Source: Streptomyces venezuelae (lineage in GTDB: Bacteria > Actinomycetota > Actinomycetes > Streptomycetales > Streptomycetaceae). Taken from it: a stretch of DNA of 64,000 nt. Where the stretch lies: assembly GCF_008642335.1 (NCBI RefSeq), contig NZ_CP029191.1, forward strand, positions 5,270,001 through 5,334,000, read 5' to 3'. Both the position numbers and the translations under genes were made by a program. Each line of letters starts with the position of its first letter. Position 1 is the first letter of the stretch. Shown here piece after piece: positions 23,325-31,396 of this stretch. Below the pieces are notes generated by a model, which saw only the letters and a program-made list of their open reading frames with translations, did not search any database and was not told where the DNA came from.

Positions 23325-24326
23325 ATGTCTTCGACCGAGCTGCCCGCCCTGCTGGCCTCCGCCGTCGCCCCCAAACCGGGTGTCGTGGCGGTCGCGGACG
23401 GCGAGCGGCTCGACTCCGTGGCGCTTCCCGGCCTTTCGCTGACCGTGCGTTCGCGGCCCTCGACAGGGCCCGGACTGCCGCCGGCGCTGTTCGTGCACGG
23501 GCTCGGCGGCTCCTCCCAGAACTGGTCGGCCCTGATGCCGCGGCTCGAGGACGTCGTCGACTGCGAGGCGATCGACCTGCCCGGGTTCGGGGACTCCCCG
23601 CCACCGGACGACGGGGACTACTCCGTCACGGGGCACGCCCGCGCGGTCATCCGCCATCTCGACGCGGCCGACCGCGGACCCGTCCACCTCTTCGGCAACT
23701 CGCTGGGCGGCGCCATCACGACGCGCGTCGCCGCGGTCCGCCCCGACCTGGTCCGGACGCTGACCTTGGTCTCGCCCGCCCTGCCCGAGCTGCGCGTGCA
23801 GCGCACGGCGGTGCCGACCGGGCTCCTCGCGGTGCCGGGCGTCGCCGCCCTCTTCACGCGGCTCACCCGGGAGTGGACGGCCGAGCAGCGGGTGCGTGGC
23901 GTCATGGGGCTCTGTTACGGCGACCCGGGCAAGGTGACGCCGGAAGGTTTCACCGCGGCGGTCCACGAGATGGAGCGCAGGCTGCAGCTCCCCTACTTCT
24001 GGGACGCGATGGCCCGCTCGGCGCGCGGCATAGTGAACGCGTACACGCTGGGCGGCCAGCACGGGCTGTGGCGGCAGGCCGAGCGGGTGCTCGCGCCGAC
24101 GCTCCTCGTCTACGGCGGGCGCGATCTGCTCGTCTCCTTCCGCATGGCCCGCAGGGCGGCCGCCGCGTTCCGCGACTCGCGGCTGCTCACGCTGCCCGAC
24201 GCGGGGCACGTCGCGATGATGGAGTACCCCGAGACCGTGGCGACCGGCTTCCGTGAACTGCTCGTCGACATCGGCGAGTTGACTGCCGTGGGCCGGGGTG
24301 GCGCGCGCGTGGGCTCGGGGAGCTGA
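23325..24326 (+). CDS. Alpha/beta hydrolase
   Basis: 333 residues. Oxyanion region ALFVHGLGGSSQNWSAL; nucleophile elbow LFGNSLGGAITTRV (Ser ~128, GNSLGG rather than GHSLGG); acid LLVYGGRDLLVSF; histidine DAGHVAMMEYPE. This is the full triad order of the family, resembling esterases, C-C hydrolases and haloperoxidase-like enzymes. There is no signal peptide. The start has a leaderless promoter. The stop is 8 bp before the start of the DUF3152 gene, so the two form an operon. Confidence 0.88.
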   Translation: MSSTELPALLASAVAPKPGVVAVADGERLDSVALPGLSLTVRSRPSTGPGLPPALFVHGLGGSSQNWSALMPRLEDVVDCEAIDLPGFGDSPPPDDGDYSVTGHARAVIRHLDAADRGPVHLFGNSLGGAITTRVAAVRPDLVRTLTLVSPALPELRVQRTAVPTGLLAVPGVAALFTRLTREWTAEQRVRGVMGLCYGDPGKVTPEGFTAAVHEMERRLQLPYFWDAMARSARGIVNAYTLGGQHGLWRQAERVLAPTLLVYGGRDLLVSFRMARRAAAAFRDSRLLTLPDAGHVAMMEYPETVATGFRELLVDIGELTAVGRGGARVGSGS

Positions 24327-24334
24327 GGCGGCGC

Positions 24335-25675
24335 GTGGGACGTCACAGCCGCCGGGCTCCGGCAGACGCGACGGACAACACCAGCACCTCGGGCACACCG
24401 GTGTCGCCGATGGTGGGCCCGCAGGCGGGGCCCGGCACGGGACGGCGCAGGCGGGGCCGCGCGGCGGACGGCACTCCGGTGGACGGCACGCCCGCTCATG
24501 GTGTGCCCCGCGCCACCCCGCCCCACGGTGTCCCGCACGTCCGCGGCGGCCACCCCGAGCAGCGGGAGCCCGGCGGCGCCTGGGGCGACACCCCGGGCTC
24601 AAGCACAAGCTCAAGCACCGGTACGGGCCCCGGCCCCCGCATCGTGACCGGCCCCGGCGTCGTCCCCGGGCCCCGCCAGGACTACGTCGCCGCCTTTCCC
24701 GAGGGCCGCAGGCAGGGCACGCAGCCGCCGGAGCCCCGCGACCCGTACGCCTCCGTCACCCAGTGGGACACGGAGGCCGACGGAGGCGACGGCGGCAACG
24801 GAGACGGCGATCTCGCGGACGGCGAGGACGGCGGCGGCAGGAAACGCGGCCGCAACCGCACCATGACCGTCGTCGTGACCGCCGCCGTGACCACCGTGGT
24901 CGCCGTGGTCGTCGCGGGCCAGATGATCGGCGGGGGCAAGAGCCCGGAGCCGCAGACCCGCGCGGCCCCGGGCGGCGATCGCGACACCGAGGACCCCGCG
25001 TCCCGCTCCGACCGCAGGCCCACCCCCGCCGAGGTGCGCAAGGAGGCCCCGGCGACGTACGACGACAAGATGAAGGAGACGTATCCGCTGGACGCGAAGC
25101 TCAAGGCGTCCGGCGACTTCGAGGCGATGGCCGGCTTCGACAAGGCGCCCGGCAAGGGGCAGAAGTTCCGCTACCGCGTCGACGTGGAGAAGGGGCTCGG
25201 TCTGGACGGGAAACTCTTCGCGCAGGCCGTGCAGAAGACCCTGAACGACGACCGCAGCTGGGCCCACAAGGGCGCCCGCACCTTCGAGCGCATATCGTCG
25301 GGCAGGCCCGACTTCGTCATTACGCTCGCGAGCCCGGGAACGACCGGCGTCTGGTGTGCGAAATCCGGTCTCGACACCACCCAGGACAACGTGTCGTGCG
25401 ATTCCGCGGCGACGGACCGCGTGATGATCAACGCTTATCGGTGGGCCCAGGGCGCGCCCACCTACGGCGACGAGGTCAAGAAGAAGTTCGGCAACGCCAT
25501 CCACCCGTACCGGCAGATGCTGATCAATCACGAGGTCGGCCACCGGCTCGGCTTCAACCACACGGACTGCACGAAGAGCGGGGACCTCGCGCCCGTCATG
25601 CAGCAGCAGACGAAGTTCCTGGAGCACGACGGAATCAAGTGCAAGGCCAACCCATGGGCCTTTCCCAAGAGTTGA
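24335..25675 (+). CDS. DUF3152 membrane-anchored, metzincin-like protein
   Basis: 446 residues from GTG 24335. Residues 1-170 are disordered (Pro/Gly/Arg/Asp-rich). One membrane helix lies at ~173-195 (TVVVTAAVTTVVAVVVAGQMIGG). The extracellular C-terminal domain (~240-446) ends in the zinc-protease signature HEVGHRLGFNH (399-409), the HExxHxxGxxH pattern of metzincins, followed by a Met (VMQQQTKFL) that could be the Met-turn. Cys residues before and after (VWCAKSGLD, NVSCDSAA, TDCTKSG, IKCKANP) suggest disulfides. Probably a cell-surface protease of the DUF3152 family; the substrate is unknown. Confidence 0.87.
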   Translation: MGRHSRRAPADATDNTSTSGTPVSPMVGPQAGPGTGRRRRGRAADGTPVDGTPAHGVPRATPPHGVPHVRGGHPEQREPGGAWGDTPGSSTSSSTGTGPGPRIVTGPGVVPGPRQDYVAAFPEGRRQGTQPPEPRDPYASVTQWDTEADGGDGGNGDGDLADGEDGGGRKRGRNRTMTVVVTAAVTTVVAVVVAGQMIGGGKSPEPQTRAAPGGDRDTEDPASRSDRRPTPAEVRKEAPATYDDKMKETYPLDAKLKASGDFEAMAGFDKAPGKGQKFRYRVDVEKGLGLDGKLFAQAVQKTLNDDRSWAHKGARTFERISSGRPDFVITLASPGTTGVWCAKSGLDTTQDNVSCDSAATDRVMINAYRWAQGAPTYGDEVKKKFGNAIHPYRQMLINHEVGHRLGFNHTDCTKSGDLAPVMQQQTKFLEHDGIKCKANPWAFPKS

Positions 25676-25684
25676 GCAGCCGCT

Positions 25685-25713
25685 TTGACATCTGTCGGAA
25701 TTTCGTTCATATT
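25685..25713 (+). promoter_or_regulatory. Near-consensus promoter of the Cys-leader and peptide transporter operon
   Basis: TTGACA (25685-25690), exactly 17 bp, then CATATT (25708-25713). The leader ATG at 25721 starts 7 nt after the -10, so transcription should begin at or next to the A of the ATG. This is the best promoter in the window. Confidence 0.85.
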
Positions 25714-25720
25714 TCTCCGC

Positions 25721-25813
25721 ATGTCGAACCTTCACGCCCCTTCGAGCGCCGCCATTGAGCTGGCGCTCCTCGGCGTGACCGCGCTCTGCGTGGCCGACAT
25801 CCACTGTTGCTGA
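25721..25813 (+). CDS. Leaderless 30-codon leader peptide ending in Cys-Cys
   Basis: ATG 25721 to TGA 25811. The product begins MSNLHAPSSAAIEL and ends ALCVADIHCC, with three Cys codons (TGC, TGT, TGC at codons 23, 29, 30) and the last two directly before the stop. It has no Shine-Dalgarno; the promoter places the mRNA 5' end at the ATG. In mycobacteria, leaderless short ORFs ending in Cys tracts are known cysteine-responsive attenuators of downstream operons. The layout here is the same: the ORF lies 136 nt before a transporter gene whose ribosome site can be paired away. A RiPP precursor is the alternative, but no maturase is nearby. Confidence 0.8.
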   Translation: MSNLHAPSSAAIELALLGVTALCVADIHCC

Positions 25814-25890
25814 CGCCCGCCCCGGCGAGTGCGTCGCTTTTCTCCGGCTCCTGGCTTTTTCCGCGCCCGTGTGCCGTTTTCTCCCGCGCC

Positions 25891-25939
25891 TTTCCCGGGG
25901 TGAGCTCTGTCGCTCCCTTTTCTCACTCATCCCGAGAGG
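25891..25939 (+). promoter_or_regulatory. Hairpin sequestering the transporter Shine-Dalgarno
   Basis: TTTCCCGGGGTGAG (25891-25904) can pair with CTCATCCCGAGAGG (25926-25939): 14 positions with one mismatch and three G-U pairs, loop 21 nt. The right arm contains GAGAGG, the ribosome site for the ATG at 25950. An upstream CCCCGG (25820-25825), just after the leader stop, can pair with CCGGGG (25895-25900) in the left arm and would free the ribosome site. A ribosome at the leader stop would cover that segment; one stalled at Cys23 would not. Confidence 0.6.
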
Positions 25940-25949
25940 TCTCTTTCCG

Positions 25950-27671
25950 ATGCGTCAAACGTCCGTCATAGCCCGCCGCGTGGCAGCGGCATCCGTCAGC
26001 CTGGTCCTGGCCTCGGGCGCCGTCGCCTGCGCGGGCCCCAAGGACGGCGGCGCCGGGAGCGGCGGCGGCAAGCCCGCCGAGGGCGGCACGCTCACCGTCC
26101 TCAACCGCGATCCGCAGACCGACTTCGACCCCGCGCGGCTGTACACCTCCGGCGGCGGCAACGTGCCGAGCCTCGTCTTCCGCACCCTGACCACCCGCAA
26201 CCGCGAGGACGGCGCCAAGGGCGCGGAGGTCGTCCCCGACCTCGCGACGGACCTCGGCAAGCCGAGCAAGAACGCCACCGTGTGGACGTACACCCTGAAG
26301 AAGGGCCTCAAGTACGAGGACGGTTCGGCGATCACGGCCGCCGACATCAAGTACGGCATCGAGCGTTCCTTCGCGGCCGAACTCTCCGGCGGCGCACCCT
26401 TCCTGCGGGACTGGCTGATCGGGGGCGCCGACTACGAAGGGCCGTACAAGAACAAGGGCGGCCTGAAGTCGGTCGAGACGCCGGACGAGCGGACGATCGT
26501 CTTCCATCTGAACAAGCCCGTGGGCGACTTCGACTACGTGGCCACGCAGACGTCGTTCGCACCCGTGCCGAAGGCCAAGGACAAGGGCACGAAGTACGAG
26601 GAGCACCCGGTCTCGTCCGGGCCCTACAAGGTCGTCAAGAACGAGAACGACGGCGAGCGGCTCCGTCTGGAGCGCAACCCGCACTGGTCCGCGAAGAACG
26701 ACGCCGAGCGCAAGGCCTACCCGGACGTCATCGACGTACGGTCCGGGCTCGACCAGTCCGTCATCAACCAGCGGCTCTCCGCGGGCCAGGGCGCCGACGA
26801 CGCAGCCGTCACCACCGACACCAACCTCGGCCCGGCCGAGCTCGCCAAGGTCGCCGGTGACAAGGAGCTCTCCTCGCACGTCGGCACCGGCCACTTCGGC
26901 TACACGAACTACCTCGCCTTCAACCCGAAGGTGAAGCCGTTCGACGACCCGAAGGTCCGCCAGGCCATCTCGTACGCCGTGGACCGCTCCTCGGTCGTCA
27001 ACGCGGCGGGCGGCTCCTCGCTCGCCGAGCCCGCCACCACGTACCTGCCGAACCAGAAGTCATTCGGATACACGAAGTACGACCACTTCCCCGCGGGCCC
27101 CTCCGGCAACCCGAAGAAGGCCAAGGAGCTCCTGAAGGAGGCCGGTCACAAGGACGGGCTCACCATCACGCTCACACACTCCAACGCCAAGGACTTCGAG
27201 ACCAGCCCCGAGATCGCGACCGCGATCCAGGACGCGCTCAAGAAGGCCGGGATCACCGTCAAGCTCCAGGGCCTTGAGGACAACGACTACAAGGACAAGG
27301 TCCACAGCGCCAAGGACGAACCCGGCCTCTTCCTCGCCCACTGGGGTGCTGACTGGCCCTCCGGCGGCCCCTTCCTCGCCCCGATCTTCGACGGCCGGCA
27401 GATCGTGAAGGACGGCGCCAACTTCAACTCCGGCTTCCTCGACGACAAGTCCGTCAACGACGAGATCGACGAGATCAACAAGCTGACCGACCTGAAGGCC
27501 GCCGCCGAGCGGTGGGGCGCACTCGACAAGAAGATCGGCGAGAAGGCGCTGACCGTGCCGCTCTTCCACCCGGTCTACAAGCGCCTGTACGGCAAGGACG
27601 TCAAGAACGTCGTCATCAGCGACTGGACCGGCGTCCTCGACGTCTCGCAGGTCGCGGTGGAGTCGTCGTGA
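25950..27671 (+). CDS. Peptide ABC transporter substrate-binding lipoprotein (SBP family 5)
   Basis: 573 residues from ATG 25950 (GAGAGG 10 nt upstream). Lipoprotein signal with lipobox AVAC at Cys27. The family-5 body is clear: GGTLTVLNRDPQTDFDPARL, LKKGLKYEDGSAITAADIKYGIERSF (the family signature region), FNPKVKPFDDPKVRQAISYAVDRS and LFLAHWGADWPSGGPFLAPIF. Members bind oligopeptides, dipeptides, glutathione, nickel or sugars. The Cys-responsive-looking leader points to a sulfur-containing ligand such as Cys-peptides or glutathione, which is inference. Its stop overlaps the first permease start (GTGA). Confidence 0.92.
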   Translation: MRQTSVIARRVAAASVSLVLASGAVACAGPKDGGAGSGGGKPAEGGTLTVLNRDPQTDFDPARLYTSGGGNVPSLVFRTLTTRNREDGAKGAEVVPDLATDLGKPSKNATVWTYTLKKGLKYEDGSAITAADIKYGIERSFAAELSGGAPFLRDWLIGGADYEGPYKNKGGLKSVETPDERTIVFHLNKPVGDFDYVATQTSFAPVPKAKDKGTKYEEHPVSSGPYKVVKNENDGERLRLERNPHWSAKNDAERKAYPDVIDVRSGLDQSVINQRLSAGQGADDAAVTTDTNLGPAELAKVAGDKELSSHVGTGHFGYTNYLAFNPKVKPFDDPKVRQAISYAVDRSSVVNAAGGSSLAEPATTYLPNQKSFGYTKYDHFPAGPSGNPKKAKELLKEAGHKDGLTITLTHSNAKDFETSPEIATAIQDALKKAGITVKLQGLEDNDYKDKVHSAKDEPGLFLAHWGADWPSGGPFLAPIFDGRQIVKDGANFNSGFLDDKSVNDEIDEINKLTDLKAAAERWGALDKKIGEKALTVPLFHPVYKRLYGKDVKNVVISDWTGVLDVSQVAVESS

Positions 27672-28603
27672 CCGAACGCTCCGTCTTCTGGGGGCGGCTG
27701 CGCGCACAGCGCGCCGCCCTCGTGGCGGCGGGCGTCGTCGCGCTGCTCGTGGTCGTGGCGCTCGCTGCGCCGCTGCTCACCGCCCTGGAGGGGCAGGACC
27801 CCACCTCGTACCACCCGCATCTCATCGACTCGGCGCGCGGCGGTGTGCCGGTCGGCCCGCTCGGCGGGATCAGCGGCGAGCACTGGCTCGGCGTCGAACC
27901 GCAGACCGGGCGCGACCTCTTCGCCCGCCTCGTGTACGGGGCGCGGGTCTCGCTCGGCGTCGCGCTCGCCGCGACCGTCGTACAGGTCGTCGTCGGCGTG
28001 GCGGTCGGATTGGCCGCAGGGTTCGGCAACCGCTGGGTCGACCAGGTGCTCAGCAGGGCCACCGACGTCATCGTGGCCCTGCCGCTCATGGTCTTCGCGC
28101 TCGCGCTGATGGCGGTCGTGCCCAGCGGATTCCCGCGGCCCGTGCTCGTCGCCCTCGTCATCGGGCTCGTCGCCTGGGGCGGCGTCGCCAAGATCGTCCG
28201 CGCCCAGACCATCACGCTCAAGGAGCTCGACCACGTGGCCGCCGCGCGGCTCAGCGGCTGGGGCTCCGTGCGGATCGCCCGCCGTGAACTGCTGCCCGCG
28301 CTCGCCGCGCCCGTCATCACCTACGCCGCGCTCCTCGTCCCCACCAACATCACCGTCGAGGCCGCGCTCTCCTTCCTCGGCGTGGGCGTGAAGCCGCCCA
28401 CCGCGTCGTGGGGACAGATGCTCACGTCCGCCGACGTCTGGTACCAGGCGGCGCCGCAGTACCTGCTGTACCCGGCGAGCGCGCTGTTCGTGACCGTGTT
28501 CGCCCTCACCGTGTTCGGTGACGGCGTGCGTACGGCGCTCGACCCGCGGGCCACGTCGCGGCTGCGGATCGGCGCGGGGCGGAAGCAGGAGGCCCGCGCA
28601 TGA
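27668..28603 (+). CDS. Peptide ABC transporter permease (DppC-like)
   Basis: 311 residues from GTG 27668, overlapping the binding-protein stop by 4 bp. The N-terminal cytoplasmic segment and first helix (ALVAAGVVALLVVVALAAPLL) precede a periplasmic loop with HWLGVEPQTGRDLFARLVYGARVSL, the OppC-type motif. The core has five more helices and the EAA loop LKELDHVAAARLSGWGSVRIARRELLP. The C-terminus has the conserved PTASWGQML. It pairs with the next gene to form the translocation pore. Confidence 0.92.
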   Translation: MTERSVFWGRLRAQRAALVAAGVVALLVVVALAAPLLTALEGQDPTSYHPHLIDSARGGVPVGPLGGISGEHWLGVEPQTGRDLFARLVYGARVSLGVALAATVVQVVVGVAVGLAAGFGNRWVDQVLSRATDVIVALPLMVFALALMAVVPSGFPRPVLVALVIGLVAWGGVAKIVRAQTITLKELDHVAAARLSGWGSVRIARRELLPALAAPVITYAALLVPTNITVEAALSFLGVGVKPPTASWGQMLTSADVWYQAAPQYLLYPASALFVTVFALTVFGDGVRTALDPRATSRLRIGAGRKQEARA

Positions 28604-29598
28604 CCGGCTTCCCCGGGTTCCTGCTGCGGCGCGTCGTCGGCGCCGCCGTCACGCTCCTCGCCCTCTCCGTCATCATCTACGCGGTCTTCTACACCGCCCC
28701 GGGCGACGTCGCCCAGATCACCTGCGGCCCGCGCTGCTCACCCGCCCAGGTCCAGCAGGTCGCCGAGCAGCTGCGGCTCGACGACCCGCTGTACGTCCGC
28801 TACTGGGACTTCCTGCACGGCATCGTCGTCGGCCAGGACTACTCGACCGGCACCGGCACCGAACACTGCGGTGCGCCCTGCCTCGGGATCTCCTACCAGA
28901 GCGACCAGCAGGTCACCGCGCTGATCACGGCGAAGCTGCCGGTCACCGGGTCGCTCGCGCTGGGCGCGATGGTGCTGTGGCTGATCCTCGGGGTGGGCGC
29001 GGGCGTGCTCTCCGCCTGGCGGCGCGGCAGGCTCAGCGAGCGCGTGCTGACCGCCGTCACCCTCGCGGGCACCGCCACGCCCGTCTTCGTGATCGGCCTG
29101 CTCCTGATGATCGTGGTCTGCGGTCAGCTGCAGTGGCTGCCCTTCCCGCAGTACGTGCCCTTCGCGGACGACCCGACGCAGTGGGCGTGGAACCTGCTCC
29201 TGCCCTGGCTCTCGCTGGCCCTCATCGAGGCCGCCAAGTACGCGCGCCTGACCCGCTCCTCGATGCTGGAGACCCTCGCCGACGACCACGTGCGGACCTT
29301 CCGCGCGTACGGCGTGGGGGAGCGGTCGATCATCGGGAAGCACGCGCTGCGCGGCGCCGTCGCGCCCGTCATCGCGCTGACCGCCAACGACTTCGGATCG
29401 ATGTTCGGCGGCGCGGTGCTCAGCGAGACGCTGTTCGGCCTGCCCGGACTCGGGCGTGAACTCGTGCACGCCGTCAAGGTCGTCGACCTGCCGGTGGTCG
29501 TCGGGATGGTCCTCGTCACCGGCTTCTTCGTGGTGCTCGCCAATGCCGTCGCGGACGTGCTGTACGCGGTGGCCGACCGACGGGTGGTGCTGTCATGA
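28600..29598 (+). CDS. Peptide ABC transporter permease (DppB-like)
   Basis: 332 residues, ATG 28600 overlapping the previous stop (ATGA). OppB-type start: LLRRVVGAAVTLLALSVIIYAVFYTAPGDVA, followed by a long external loop with four Cys (TCGPRCS, EHCGAPCLG) that is unusual for the family and may be disulfide-bonded. The EAA loop is LADDHVRTFRAYGVGERSIIGKHALRGAVAP. In most dpp/opp operons the B permease precedes C; here C comes first. Confidence 0.92.
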   Translation: MTGFPGFLLRRVVGAAVTLLALSVIIYAVFYTAPGDVAQITCGPRCSPAQVQQVAEQLRLDDPLYVRYWDFLHGIVVGQDYSTGTGTEHCGAPCLGISYQSDQQVTALITAKLPVTGSLALGAMVLWLILGVGAGVLSAWRRGRLSERVLTAVTLAGTATPVFVIGLLLMIVVCGQLQWLPFPQYVPFADDPTQWAWNLLLPWLSLALIEAAKYARLTRSSMLETLADDHVRTFRAYGVGERSIIGKHALRGAVAPVIALTANDFGSMFGGAVLSETLFGLPGLGRELVHAVKVVDLPVVVGMVLVTGFFVVLANAVADVLYAVADRRVVLS

Positions 29599-31196
29599 GT
29601 CTCGTCCACGTCACCGATCTGTCCGTCGAGTTCGCGTCCGGCGTACGTGCCGTGGACGGGCTCTCCTTCACGCTGGAGAAGGGCGCCGCCCTCGCCCTCG
29701 TCGGCGAGTCGGGATCCGGCAAGTCCACCGTGGCGTCCGCGCTCCTCGGCCTCCACCGGGGCACGGGCGCGCACGTCGACGGGACGGTGCTGGTCGACGG
29801 CGTCGACGTACAGGCGGCGTCCGAGGCGGAACTGCGCGGGCTGCGCGGCGGAAAGGCCGCGATGGTCTTCCAGGACCCGCTCTCCTCGCTCGACCCGTAC
29901 TACGCGGTCGGCGACCAGATCGCCGAGGTGTACCGCGTGCACACGGGAGCGTCCCGACGGGCGGCACGCGCGCGTGCCGTCGACGTGCTCGACCGGGTCG
30001 GCATTCCCGACGCGGCCCGCCGCTCCCGCTCACGGCCGCACGAGTTCAGCGGCGGCATGCGCCAGCGCACCCTGATCGCCATGGCGTTGGCGTGCGAGCC
30101 CGCGCTGCTCGTCGCCGACGAGCCGACCACCGCGCTCGACGTCACCGTCCAGGCCCAGATCCTCGACCTGCTGCACACGCTGCGGACCGAGACCGGCATG
30201 GGCCTGCTCCTCGTCACCCACGACGTGGGCGTCGCGGCGGAGAGCGCCGACGAGGTCCTGGTCATGCGCAACGGGCGCGCGGTGGAGCGCGGCGAGGTGC
30301 GGGACATCCTCGGCGCGCCCCGTGAGGCGTACACGCAGGAACTCCTCAAGGCCGTGCCCCGGGTGGACGCGCCGCTCGTGCCGGCCGCCGGGGAGCCGGG
30401 CGAGGTCGTGCTCGAAGCGGTCGGGCTGCGGAAGGAGTTCGGGCGCGGGAAGCGCGCGGTCACCGCCGTCGACGACGTCTCGCTGACCGTCCGCCGCGGA
30501 GAGACCCTCGGCGTGGTCGGCGAGAGCGGCAGCGGCAAGACCACGCTCGGGCGCATGCTGGTCGGCCTCCTGGCACCCACCGCCGGGCAGCTCCTCCACG
30601 GGGGTGCGGAGAAGCCCGGCGGGCAGGTGGTGCCCGGCGTGCAGATGGTGTTCCAGGACCCGGTCTCCTCCCTGAACCCGCGGCGCTCCGTCGGCGAGTC
30701 GATCGCCGACCCGCTGCGCGCACGGGGCGAGAGCGACTCCTACGTACGGGGGCGCGCACGGGAACTCCTGGAGCGCGTCGGCCTCGAACCGGCGCACTAC
30801 GACCGCTACCCGCACGAGTTCAGCGGCGGACAGCGCCAGCGCGTGGGCATCGCGCGGGCGCTCGCCGGCGAGCCGCGCCTCATCGTGTGCGACGAGCCGG
30901 TGTCGGCGCTCGACGTGACGACCCAGGCGCAGGTCATGGATCTCCTCGCCGAGCTGCAGCGCGAACTGGGCCTCGCCCTGGTCTTCGTCGCACACGACCT
31001 CGCCGTGGTCCGCCAGGTCAGCGACCGGGTCGCCGTGATGCGGCAGGGGCAGATCGTGGAACAGGGCCCCGTCGCGGAGGTGTACGGCGCGCCCCGTGAC
31101 CCGTACACGAAACGGCTGCTCGCGGCCGTGCCCGCGCTCGACCCCGAGGCCGCGGCGCGGCGGCGTGCGGCCCGCGAGGAGCTGGCCGCAGCCTGA
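29595..31196 (+). CDS. Fused DppD-DppF-type ABC ATPase
   Basis: 533 residues with two complete nucleotide-binding domains in one chain, ATG 29595 overlapping the permease stop (ATGA). Domain 1: Walker [10 protein letters not shown] (37-45), signature FSGGMRQR, Walker [13 protein letters not shown]. Domain 2: Walker [10 protein letters not shown] (~310-318), signature FSGGQRQR, Walker [13 protein letters not shown]. Oligopeptide C-terminal extensions follow each domain ([16 protein letters not shown] and [16 protein letters not shown]). Both sites look active. It powers uptake through the two permeases. Confidence 0.95.
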   Translation: MSLVHVTDLSVEFASGVRAVDGLSFTLEKGAALALVGESGSGKSTVASALLGLHRGTGAHVDGTVLVDGVDVQAASEAELRGLRGGKAAMVFQDPLSSLDPYYAVGDQIAEVYRVHTGASRRAARARAVDVLDRVGIPDAARRSRSRPHEFSGGMRQRTLIAMALACEPALLVADEPTTALDVTVQAQILDLLHTLRTETGMGLLLVTHDVGVAAESADEVLVMRNGRAVERGEVRDILGAPREAYTQELLKAVPRVDAPLVPAAGEPGEVVLEAVGLRKEFGRGKRAVTAVDDVSLTVRRGETLGVVGESGSGKTTLGRMLVGLLAPTAGQLLHGGAEKPGGQVVPGVQMVFQDPVSSLNPRRSVGESIADPLRARGESDSYVRGRARELLERVGLEPAHYDRYPHEFSGGQRQRVGIARALAGEPRLIVCDEPVSALDVTTQAQVMDLLAELQRELGLALVFVAHDLAVVRQVSDRVAVMRQGQIVEQGPVAEVYGAPRDPYTKRLLAAVPALDPEAAARRRAAREELAAA

Positions 31197-31283
31197 CCGA
31201 CGGTGACGAAAAGTGGCTTCTGAAGTGCTATAGCGCGACAGAACGCCACCGGCGCCGGAAAGTTACTGCCGTTCACCCCTTCT

Positions 31284-31317
31284 GGTGGCGCGATGGACAA
31301 CCGTCCGTCGCGCCACC
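31284..31317. terminator. Terminator of the peptide transporter operon
   Basis: A 15-bp stem GGTGGCGCGATGGAC / GTCCGTCGCGCCACC with one G-U pair and an AACC loop, 88 bp past the ATPase stop. Confidence 0.85.
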
Positions 31318-31346
31318 TGCATGACCGCTTACGTTCGTCCCGCTGC

Positions 31347-31369
31347 GAGCCGCCGGCCAACGGCGGCTC
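31347..31369 (+). promoter_or_regulatory. Leader hairpin before the glycosyltransferase cassette
   Basis: A 9-bp perfect stem GAGCCGCCG / CGGCGGCTC with loop GCCAA. It ends 27 nt before the GTG at 31397 and just before the ribosome site region GGGAGATCGGGGG. It may tune translation of the cassette or be part of a leader; no riboswitch is recognised. Confidence 0.45.
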
Positions 31370-31396
31370 ACCGAACGGGAGATCGGGGGTGCGCTC

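Noticed and set aside
25721..25813. RiPP precursor peptide (Cys-rich C-terminus)
   Set aside because: No lanthipeptide, YcaO or maturase gene nearby; the radical SAM/SPASM gene is 17 kb away inside the nar operon. Leader-peptide reading fits the promoter and the downstream hairpin better.
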